A DNA stretch of 64,000 nucleotides from Methanofollis fontis (GTDB lineage: Archaea > Halobacteriota > Methanomicrobia > Methanomicrobiales > Methanofollaceae): the NCBI RefSeq assembly GCF_004297185.1, contig NZ_PGCL01000003.1, positions 186,001-250,000 on the forward strand. Direction: 5' to 3'. The position numbers were made by a program, and so were the translations under genes. This document shows, piece by piece, positions 57,523 to 64,000 of the stretch. Under the pieces are notes generated by a model. It was given only the letters and a program-made list of their open reading frames with translations, made no database searches and had not been told where the DNA came from. Position 1 is the stretch's first letter; each line of letters begins with the position of its first letter.

Positions 57523-58998
57523 TCAGCGGTTCCGGCTTTTAATATAGACATTGACCGCGGCGGAAATGGCCGCCATCTCCTTCCCCTGCCGCAGGGAATC
57601 GGCCAGTGTACCCATCCTCGCCTCCTCCTCGCGCAGGGCGCGCCGGAGGCTCTGGGCAATATGCTCCTCCATGAGGAAATGGGTGTGGGTGTTGCCCTGC
57701 ACGAACTCGCGGTTGTGCATCAGGGCATGGTGGAGGGGAAGGGTGGTCTTCACCCCCAGGATCACGTACTCAAAGATCGCCCGGCGCATCCGCTCGATCG
57801 ATTCCATGCGCGTCTGGCCCCAGGCGCAGAGCTTGGAGATCATCGAGTCATAGGTCGGCGGGATCGTATAGCCCATGTGGATGCCGGAGTCCACCCGGAT
57901 CCCGGGCCCGCCCGGCGAACGGTACCTGACGATCTTGCCCGGATCGGCCATGAAATTGTTCGTGGGGTCCTCGGCGTTGATCCGGCACTCGATCGCATGC
58001 CCGCGGATGGAGACGTCCTCCTGCCCGAAGGAGAGGTCCTGCCCGGCGGCGATGGCGAGCTGCTGCTTGACGAGATCGATCCCGGTGATCATCTCGGTGA
58101 TCGTGTGCTCCACCTGCAGGCGGGTGTTCATCTCCATGAAATAATACTCCCCGCCCGAGTAGAGGAACTCCACCGTCCCGGCATTGCGGTATCCCGAGGT
58201 CTTCGCCACCGTCACCGCCGAATCGGCCATCTGCTCACGCAGTTCCGGGGTCATGATCGGGCAGGGCGCCTCCTCGACCAGCTTCTGGTGCCGACGCTGG
58301 ATCGAGCATTCGCGGTCATAGAGGTGGAGCGTCGTCCCGTAGTTGTCGGCGAGCACCTGGAACTCGATATGGCGGGGCTTCACCAGGTACTTCTCGATGA
58401 ACACCGTGGCGTCCCCGAAGGCCGACTCGGCAATCTTCATGCTGCCGGTGATCGCCGCCTCCAGTTCCTCCGGGGTGTTGACGATATGCATCCCGATACC
58501 GCCGCCGCCCGCACTCGCCTTCACGATCACCGGGTAGCCGATCTCCTCGGCCACCCGGGCCGCCTCATCGATGCTCGAGATCCCGCCCGGCGTGCCGGGC
58601 AGCACCGGGACGCCCGCATCCCGCATCGTCCGCTTGCTCTCGATCTTCGACCCCATCATCTCGATGGTCCGCCAGGAGGGCCCGATGAAGGTGAACCCCT
58701 CCTCCTCGACGCGGCGGGCAAAACCTGCATTCTCCGCCAGAAAACCGTAGCCCGGGTGGATCGCCTCCGCCCCGGACTTCCTGGCGATCTCGATGATCCG
58801 GTCCACATTGAGGTAACTCTTCTGCGGCGGGGCCTCGCCCACAAAAAAGGCCTCGTCGGCATATTTCACGTGGAGGGCGTTTTTGTCCGGGGTGGAATAG
58901 AGGGCGACCGTCTCAATGCCCAGTTCCCGGCACCCCCGCATCACCCGTATGGCGATCTCGCCCCTGTTGGCGATGAGCACCTTCTCAAAATATCTCAT
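57523..58998 (-). CDS. pycA: Pyruvate carboxylase subunit A (biotin carboxylase)
   Basis: ATP-dependent biotin carboxylase, 491 residues, the archaeal stand-alone subunit. It begins [25 protein letters not shown]. The ATP-grasp part has [17 protein letters not shown], the [22 protein letters not shown] strand, [12 protein letters not shown]-like [18 protein letters not shown], and [21 protein letters not shown]. It carboxylates the biotin carried by PycB and in methanogens feeds oxaloacetate into the incomplete TCA cycle. It is encoded 16 bases after pycB on the same strand, and the intron-bearing tRNA-Met follows. Acetyl-CoA carboxylase would be an alternative for the subunit alone, but the neighbouring PycB settles it. 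Confidence 0.95.
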   Translation of the reverse strand: MRYFEKVLIANRGEIAIRVMRGCRELGIETVALYSTPDKNALHVKYADEAFFVGEAPPQKSYLNVDRIIEIARKSGAEAIHPGYGFLAENAGFARRVEEEGFTFIGPSWRTIEMMGSKIESKRTMRDAGVPVLPGTPGGISSIDEAARVAEEIGYPVIVKASAGGGGIGMHIVNTPEELEAAITGSMKIAESAFGDATVFIEKYLVKPRHIEFQVLADNYGTTLHLYDRECSIQRRHQKLVEEAPCPIMTPELREQMADSAVTVAKTSGYRNAGTVEFLYSGGEYYFMEMNTRLQVEHTITEMITGIDLVKQQLAIAAGQDLSFGQEDVSIRGHAIECRINAEDPTNNFMADPGKIVRYRSPGGPGIRVDSGIHMGYTIPPTYDSMISKLCAWGQTRMESIERMRRAIFEYVILGVKTTLPLHHALMHNREFVQGNTHTHFLMEEHIAQSLRRALREEEARMGTLADSLRQGKEMAAISAAVNVYIKSRNR

Positions 58999-59014
58999 AG
59001 GACCCCCACACGCC

Positions 59015-60760
59015 TTATTCGACCACCATCAGCACGTCCCCGTTCTGGACGACGTCCCCGGCATCGACAAAGATCTCCGAGACCCTGCCGTCGCGCTGGG
59101 CATAGATGGGGTTCTCCATCTTCATCGCCTCGAGCACCAGCAGCACATCGCCCTTCTTCACCTCGGCACCGGCGCCCACCTTCACCTCGAGCACCATGCC
59201 CTGCATATTGGACTTGATCCCGCCGGTGATCTCGCCGCGCGGGATCTCGCGTGCGCCGCCCGAGGACGCCGACTCGACAGCGCTCCCCTCGACCGATACA
59301 ATCCGCACCGAGAAGATCTCGCCGTCGACCTCCACCTCCATGAACGAGGGGATGTCGGCCGGGGATGCAGGTGCGGAGGCCCGCCGCTCCGGGATCAGTT
59401 CGGGCTTTCTCTCGCCCTTCAGGAACGACGGTGCGATGGCCGGATAGAGGATGTAGGTGAGCACATCCTCCTCTTTCCTGACGAGCCCCTCCTTCTCCGC
59501 CTGCTCGCGCATCTTCTGATAGGCGGGCTCCAGGAGATCGGCGGGCCTGACCGTGATCACCTCCTCGTCCCCGATGATCAGGTGCCTGATCTCGTCGGTG
59601 ATCGGGGCCGGCGATCGGCCGTAGAGGCCGCGGACATAGTCCTTCACCTCTTTGGTGACATTGGAATAGCGGTCGCCGCCCATCAGCACATTCAGCACGG
59701 CCTGCGTCCCCACGATCTGCGAGGTCGGGGTGACCAGCGGCGGGTATCCCAGGTTCGCCCGCACCCGCGGGATCTCCTCGAGCACCTCCTCGAGGCGGTT
59801 GAGGGCGTCCTGCTCCTTGAGCTGCGAGACCAGGTTGGAGATCATCCCGCCCGGCAGCTGGTAGACGAGCACATCCGAATCGACCCGTTCTGAGATCGGG
59901 TCGAGCAGACCGCCGTACTTCTCCCTGAGCCTGAGGCAGAGGTCACGCACCCGCCTGAGGGCATGGAGGTCGATGCCGGTGTCCTGCGGCGTGCCCGCGA
60001 GCGCGGCCACCACACTCTCGGTCGGCGGCTGCGAGGTGCCGAGGGCAAACGGCGACATCGCCGTGTCCAGGATATCGACGCCCGCCTCGATCGCCGCCTG
60101 ATAACTCATCGGTGCGATGCCGCTCGTGGAATGCGAATGGAGACACACCGGCAGGTCGATGCGCTCCTTTATACCGGAGATCAGGTCCCGAGTGGCGTCC
60201 GGCATGATCAGCCCGGCCATATCCTTGATGCAGATGGAGTCGCACCCCCGCGCCGAGAGTTCTTCTGCCATCTCGACGAACTTTGCGGTCGTATGCACCG
60301 GGCTCGTTGTATAGGAGATCGTTCCCTGAATATGTGCACCGGCGGCCTTCACGCTTGAAAAGGCCTTTTCCATATTCCTGATATCATTGAGGGCATCAAA
60401 GACCCGGAATATATCGACGCCGTTTTTATAGGCGGCGTCCACAAAACGTTCGACCACATCGTCGGGATAATGGCGGTAACCCACCAGGTTCTGCCCCCGC
60501 AGCAGCATCTGGATCGGTGTCCGCGAGAGTTCGGCCTTCAGATCCCTGAGGCGCTCCCACGGGTCGTCGTTGAGAAACCGGATACAACTGTCAAAGGTTG
60601 CACCCCCCCATGCTTCCAGAGAGAAGAAGCCCACATCATCCATCTTACGGGCCAGAGGAATCATGTCCTCTGTCCTCATTCTGGTGGCGATGAGCGACTG
60701 ATGGGCATCCCTGAGCGTTGTATCGGTAATATGAACTCGTTTAGGATTGGCAGCACTCAT
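59015..60760 (-). CDS. pycB: Pyruvate carboxylase subunit B (carboxyltransferase, biotin carrier)
   Basis: 581-residue subunit holding the carboxyltransferase and biotin carrier. It starts [25 protein letters not shown] (HMGL-like TIM barrel). The barrel includes [26 protein letters not shown] and [11 protein letters not shown] with metal-site residues, then a conserved carboxylase domain. The C-terminal biotinyl domain ends with [17 protein letters not shown], where the lysine is biotinylated. With PycA it makes oxaloacetate from pyruvate and bicarbonate; the oxaloacetate-decarboxylase alpha subunit is a close relative, but no membrane decarboxylase partners are nearby. The biotin importer genes lie 54 bases upstream. 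Confidence 0.95.
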   Translation of the reverse strand: MSAANPKRVHITDTTLRDAHQSLIATRMRTEDMIPLARKMDDVGFFSLEAWGGATFDSCIRFLNDDPWERLRDLKAELSRTPIQMLLRGQNLVGYRHYPDDVVERFVDAAYKNGVDIFRVFDALNDIRNMEKAFSSVKAAGAHIQGTISYTTSPVHTTAKFVEMAEELSARGCDSICIKDMAGLIMPDATRDLISGIKERIDLPVCLHSHSTSGIAPMSYQAAIEAGVDILDTAMSPFALGTSQPPTESVVAALAGTPQDTGIDLHALRRVRDLCLRLREKYGGLLDPISERVDSDVLVYQLPGGMISNLVSQLKEQDALNRLEEVLEEIPRVRANLGYPPLVTPTSQIVGTQAVLNVLMGGDRYSNVTKEVKDYVRGLYGRSPAPITDEIRHLIIGDEEVITVRPADLLEPAYQKMREQAEKEGLVRKEEDVLTYILYPAIAPSFLKGERKPELIPERRASAPASPADIPSFMEVEVDGEIFSVRIVSVEGSAVESASSGGAREIPRGEITGGIKSNMQGMVLEVKVGAGAEVKKGDVLLVLEAMKMENPIYAQRDGRVSEIFVDAGDVVQNGDVLMVVE

Positions 60761-60814
60761 CTGAATACCTCGGGGCTTAGAAATATTGACAAGCCTCTCA
60801 AATTTTCATTCTGA

Positions 60815-61456
60815 TCATATAAATACATCACCAAGGGGTACAAACGAGAGAATTACGATGAATACGGCCAATATTGCCGCCATTGCCCCTCCTTTCCCAT
60901 CTTCCCGGTCCGGGCATGCCGTCCCCCCTCCGAGATATCCCCGGATGGCAAGCAGAGCCGCACGCTCATCTGAATGACGAATATGCGCGTGTATCACCGA
61001 GATACCGAATCCAGCAATCGTTCCCGGCCCCAGCCTCTTCCCCTTCAGGCGAAGCGCGGCCCGGATCTGGGCGATATCGTCCCGCAATGAATCGAGCGCC
61101 TCCATCCCCATCTCACCGGCAAGGCCGAGATCAAAGCCTGCCCGTCGCCCGAAAACGGAGACGCCGAACCGGATCAGTTCGCCGGGCACCCGTTCGCCGT
61201 ACGCCCAGAAGGCGATCAGGAATACCGCCGTCATCCTGACGAGATATGACGCCCCCCCTCCGGTGGTGAGTTCTGCTGCCAGTGCGGCGACGATGAGCAG
61301 CAGGAACACACTCGCCACGGCCTTTAGAGACGGGAGGGAACGGAGACGACGGGAGAACACCCCCCACCAGAGCATGACCATCACGGCCCCGGCGACCGAG
61401 TGGAAGGCAGCAACCGAGAGTGCACAGATAGAGAGGACCCTGAGGCGGATCTCCAT
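60815..61456 (-). CDS. ECF transporter T component (biotin uptake)
   Basis: Integral membrane coupling subunit of an energy-coupling-factor importer, 213 residues from MEIRLRVLSICALSV; a longer frame opens at 61492. Four or five hydrophobic helices are visible. The EcfT/CbiQ signature of small-residue-plus-Arg-Gly coupling helices is present as IRAALRLKGKR and ALLAIRGYLGGG. The ATG at 61456 overlaps the previous ATPase stop by one base (TGATG), which supports this start. It is grouped with two ATPases and BioY, so the substrate is biotin. Confidence 0.82.
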   Translation of the reverse strand: MEIRLRVLSICALSVAAFHSVAGAVMVMLWWGVFSRRLRSLPSLKAVASVFLLLIVAALAAELTTGGGASYLVRMTAVFLIAFWAYGERVPGELIRFGVSVFGRRAGFDLGLAGEMGMEALDSLRDDIAQIRAALRLKGKRLGPGTIAGFGISVIHAHIRHSDERAALLAIRGYLGGGTACPDREDGKGGAMAAILAVFIVILSFVPLGDVFI

Positions 61457-62049
61457 CAGCGGGTCCTCCCTGTTTCGTCCGTGCCGATGCACGACACCTC
61501 GCCGTCTGCGACCTCCCAGAGGTAATCGGCGTGCGGCAGGAAACGCCGCTCGTGGGTGAAGATGATCGTGACGCCGGAACGGCGGTTCAACAGTTCCCGG
61601 CAGAGCCAGCGTTTTCTGATGCAGTCCAGGGAGGAAAAGGGTTCGTCCAGGACCAGGAGGTCATAGGTGCCGGCCATGAGGCAGGCAAGATGGAGCCGTT
61701 TCAGCTCACCCCGGGAGAGGGCAAAGGGGTCGGCCTCCATCCTCTCCGAAAGTCCGCACGACCGGGCGACGTCAGCCGGATCGACACCATAGGAGGCGAT
61801 CTCCCTGCCCACCGTCGGTTCGGTGACATGGTACTCCGGGTTCTGGAGGGAGAGGGAATGCGATCCGATCCCCTCCTTCCGGATGGTGCCGGCAACGGGC
61901 GTGAGGAGGCCCGCAAGCAGCAGGGCGAGGGTGGACTTGCCGCTCCCCACCCTGCCGGTGCAGAGGTGGACCCCCTCTCCGAAGGTGCCGGTGCACCGGA
62001 GACTGAACCGCCCCCGCCTGGCGCACACCCCCTCAAGCCTGACCTGCAC
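61456..62049 (-). CDS. ECF transporter ATPase, second copy (BioM-like)
   Basis: ABC ATPase of 197 residues, shorter than the usual 220-280. Walker A is CTGRVGSGKSTLALLLAGL, the Q-loop reads LQNPEYHVTEPTVGREIA as in ECF ATPases, the signature is LSRGELKRLHLACLMAG (LSRGE replaces LSGGE), and Walker B is LLVLDEPFSSLD. A His in IIFTHERRFL follows. It pairs with the ATPase encoded three bases upstream to power biotin import. The shortened C-terminus is notable. Confidence 0.85.
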   Translation of the reverse strand: MQVRLEGVCARRGRFSLRCTGTFGEGVHLCTGRVGSGKSTLALLLAGLLTPVAGTIRKEGIGSHSLSLQNPEYHVTEPTVGREIASYGVDPADVARSCGLSERMEADPFALSRGELKRLHLACLMAGTYDLLVLDEPFSSLDCIRKRWLCRELLNRRSGVTIIFTHERRFLPHADYLWEVADGEVSCIGTDETGRTR

Positions 62050-62052
62050 CCC

Positions 62053-62718
62053 TCAGCCCCCCCATGATTCAGGATAAAAACAGGTCCCCTGCAGGGCGGA
62101 AAACACCTCTTTCGGGCTGCCTGCATGGACGATTACCCCCTTCTCAAAATAGAGCAGCGTATCTGCCAGCGCCGCCGTCTCCATATCCTGCGTGCACCGG
62201 ATCAGGTAACGGCACGGGCATCGTTCGAGGGCCTCCGCCACGATCTCCGCCGTCTCCCGGTCGAGATGCGAATCGAATTCATCGAGGACGAGCAGGTGCG
62301 GATGGCGGGAGAGGGCGGTCGCAACCCCGACCAGCGCGCGTTCGCCGCCAGAGAGGGACCGGACCGTCCGGTCCAGGAGATCGACGATCCCGAGGCGGCG
62401 TGCGGCATCATCGACCAGACGCCGGGTCTCATCGCACGGTGCCCCGGCAAACAGGGAGGGTCCGGCGATCTCGTCATAGACACGGCTGAACAGCAGGTTC
62501 TGGTCAGGGAACTCCCCCACCCACCCCACCTCCGTCTCCCTCGGCGTCCGCCCGTCGATCCCGACCGACCCGGATTCAGGGAGGGCGAGGCCGGCACACA
62601 GGCGGAGAAACGTGGATTTCCCGCTCCCGTTGGGGCCGGTGATCACCGTTGTCCCCGGAGCGAGGGAGAGGGACGGGATACGGACGATTGCCTGTGATAC
62701 GCCTGAGAAGTCGATCAT
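62053..62718 (-). CDS. ECF transporter ATPase, first copy (BioM-like)
   Basis: ABC ATPase of 221 residues. Walker A is VITGPNGSGKSTFLRLCAG, the Q-loop GEFPDQNLLFSRVYDEIAGP, the signature SLSGGERALVGVATALSRHP, and Walker B LLVLDEFDSHLD; RCTQDMETA sits where the switch histidine is usually found. Its start overlaps the bioY stop by four bases (62715-62718) and it precedes the second ATPase by three bases, so all four importer genes are translationally coupled. Confidence 0.88.
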   Translation of the reverse strand: MIDFSGVSQAIVRIPSLSLAPGTTVITGPNGSGKSTFLRLCAGLALPESGSVGIDGRTPRETEVGWVGEFPDQNLLFSRVYDEIAGPSLFAGAPCDETRRLVDDAARRLGIVDLLDRTVRSLSGGERALVGVATALSRHPHLLVLDEFDSHLDRETAEIVAEALERCPCRYLIRCTQDMETAALADTLLYFEKGVIVHAGSPKEVFSALQGTCFYPESWGG

Positions 62719-63239
62719 GGTAGCCGTCTGCCGATCATATATACGGCCGCCGTTTTGATGATGTCGCCCGGGAGAAAGGGGAGCATGCCGATCGTCGCCG
62801 CCGGCACAAGGCCCATCGGGTGCGAGAAGTCGGGCGTGGATATGGCCAGCCAGCCCACACCGAAGAGATAGATCAATAGCGTGGCCACCGCCAGACCGGC
62901 GATCCGCCCCACCTCGGAGCGCTGTTCATAGACGATGCCTGCCGCCAGGGCCGCAGGGATGAAGCCAAGGATGAACCCGCCGGTCGGACCGAGCAGCACA
63001 CCCGGTCCGGCGGTGCCATTGTGAAACACCGGAAGACCGATCGCCCCGAGCACCAGATAGAGCACGGCCGGCACAACTGCTCGGCGCTTCATCACGACCC
63101 CTGAAAGCAGCACAAAAAAGGTCTGGAGGGTGAAGGGGATTGGCACAAAGGGGATGGACACCCAGGCACCGGCGGCGATCAGGGCGAGAAAGCCGGCGGA
63201 CTCTGCAATCAGCCGGGAGCGCCGCTCGTCACCATACAT
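62715..63239 (-). CDS. bioY: Biotin transporter substrate-binding component BioY
   Basis: S-component of the biotin ECF importer, 174 residues, six predicted membrane helices. Family features are ESAGFLALIAAGAWVSIPF, IPFTLQTFFVLLSGVV, and the signature GPTGGFILGFIPAALAAGIVYE. It binds biotin at the cell surface. It is encoded eight bases after the biotin-protein ligase and overlaps the ATPase gene. Confidence 0.93.
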   Translation of the reverse strand: MYGDERRSRLIAESAGFLALIAAGAWVSIPFVPIPFTLQTFFVLLSGVVMKRRAVVPAVLYLVLGAIGLPVFHNGTAGPGVLLGPTGGFILGFIPAALAAGIVYEQRSEVGRIAGLAVATLLIYLFGVGWLAISTPDFSHPMGLVPAATIGMLPFLPGDIIKTAAVYMIGRRLP

Positions 63240-63247
63240 GCCGGTTC

Positions 63248-64000
63248 CTAGAGATGGGCGCAGTCGCCTGCGACAACCTTCTCAATCCGTCCGTTGTCTT
63301 TTCTGATGATCAGGGCGCCATGCTGGTCGATATCGATCGCCGTGCCCTCGAATGACCGCCGCACCGTCCGGATCGAGACGCGGTTGTCGAGGGTGAGGGA
63401 GAGACTCTTCCACTCCCTGAGGATCGGTTCGTACTCCCCGCTCTCCAGGATCATATATCTGCTCTCAAATTCCCTGAGGACCGAGGCGAGGAGGGAGGCA
63501 CGGTCGATCTCGTGCCCGAGTTCGGTCCGGATCGAGGTGACCTTCCTCTGGAGGTCGGGCGAGAGTTGTGAGACGTCGACATTTGCGTCGATCCCGATCC
63601 CGAGGAGGCAGTAATGGATATCGTCGCCGTCTGCCGAGAGTTCGAGCAGCAGCCCCGCCGCCTTCCGGTCACCGATATAGACGTCATTGGGCCATTTTAT
63701 CAGGGCGCCAAGATCATATTTCCGGCGGATTGCCCGGGCAACGGCAATAGAGGCGGCCATCATCAGCATGAAGAGCGAGTCCACCGGCAGTTTTGGCGTC
63801 AGGATCACGCTCGCCCAGATCCCGCCCTGCGGCGACGCCCAGGCCCGCCCGAGCCGACCGAATCCGCCGGTCTGCTCCTCGGCGACCACCACGGTACCGT
63901 TGAGCGATTGCGGGTCCCCTTCAAGGCAGAGTTTTTTGGCCGCCCAGTTCGTCGAACCGACACTCTCATAGTACCTGATGTCAGTTCCGATGAAGGTCGT
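63248..64000 (-). CDS. birA: Biotin-protein ligase (BirA catalytic domain), 5' end beyond window
   Basis: Enzyme that attaches biotin to the PycB lysine via biotinyl-5'-AMP. The frame is open to the right edge. The last 36 codons in view read TDIRYYESVGSTNWAAKKL and then NGTVVVAEEQTGGFGRLGRAW, so the GTG at 63892 is not the true start. Visible motifs: STN near the start, GRLGRAW (biotin/ATP loop), IKWPNDVYIGDRKAAGLLLE, GIGIDANVDV, and a C-terminal SH3-like domain SLSLTLDNRVSIRT...GTAIDIDQHGALII. A DNA-binding N-terminal domain might lie outside the window. It is the first gene in view of the biotin operon. Confidence 0.93.
   Translation of the reverse strand, partial: TTFIGTDIRYYESVGSTNWAAKKLCLEGDPQSLNGTVVVAEEQTGGFGRLGRAWASPQGGIWASVILTPKLPVDSLFMLMMAASIAVARAIRRKYDLGALIKWPNDVYIGDRKAAGLLLELSADGDDIHYCLLGIGIDANVDVSQLSPDLQRKVTSIRTELGHEIDRASLLASVLREFESRYMILESGEYEPILREWKSLSLTLDNRVSIRTVRRSFEGTAIDIDQHGALIIRKDNGRIEKVVAGDCAHL

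Overview
The window looks like a chromosome segment of a methanogenic archaeon, most likely of the order Methanomicrobiales (Methanoculleus/Methanofollis type). The reasons are a two-subunit archaeal pyruvate carboxylase, an elongator tRNA-Met with an intron at the canonical 37/38 site, a UbiA prenyltransferase, secreted PKD/fasciclin/dockerin proteins, TATA boxes with T-tract terminators, and GC-rich housekeeping genes. Family assignments rest on motif reading only; no database search was run.

1-12,360: a type I-C CRISPR-Cas locus. It contains the 3' part of cas8c, then cas7c, cas4, cas1 and cas2 (cas3 and cas5c would lie left of the window). A leader follows, then one very long array of 109 repeat copies (108 full, the last cut to 17 nt) and 108 spacers. 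Several spacers are duplicated, overlap one another or are reverse complements. One overlapping pair reveals a TTC PAM from the array alone. A degenerate tRNA-like sequence lies beyond the array.

12,360-31,470: ordinary and cell-surface genes. These are a HIT hydrolase, a secreted FAS1-FAS1-PKD-FAS1 protein, a tandem-domain PPK2, tRNA-Leu(UAA), a membrane-anchored FKBP and a 1627-residue secreted protease/propeller/dockerin protein. After them come a P-type ATPase, a UbiA prenyltransferase, small membrane and deformylase-like proteins, and an HxlR regulator facing a flavodoxin/aldo-keto reductase pair. The HxlR and flavodoxin genes are each preceded by a copy of the same 42-bp element.

31,470-56,760: a defence- and repair-rich island, nearly all on the minus strand. 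It holds an ADP-ribosylglycohydrolase pseudogene, a DUF234-type ATPase and a UvrD/RecB-like helicase-nuclease. Next is a strikingly AT-rich operon of a SNF2 helicase and a 1506-residue GHKL-ATPase/HNH protein. It is followed by a YhaO/YhaN-like nuclease/ATPase pair, a frameshifted nuclease-like gene, and a compact operon encoding a TerB protein, a BrxD-like ATPase and an Lhr/BrxHI-like helicase with no pgl genes beside it. The AT-rich pair and the TerB-BrxD-BrxHI operon are the best candidates for under-described defence systems.

56,760-64,000: a biotin circuit. Intron-containing tRNA-Met lies beside pycA and pycB (biotin-dependent pyruvate carboxylase). Upstream on the same strand are a complete ECF biotin importer (ecfT, two ATPases, bioY) and the start of a biotin-protein ligase gene that runs off the right edge. 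Biotin uptake, its attachment and its target enzyme are thus encoded together.
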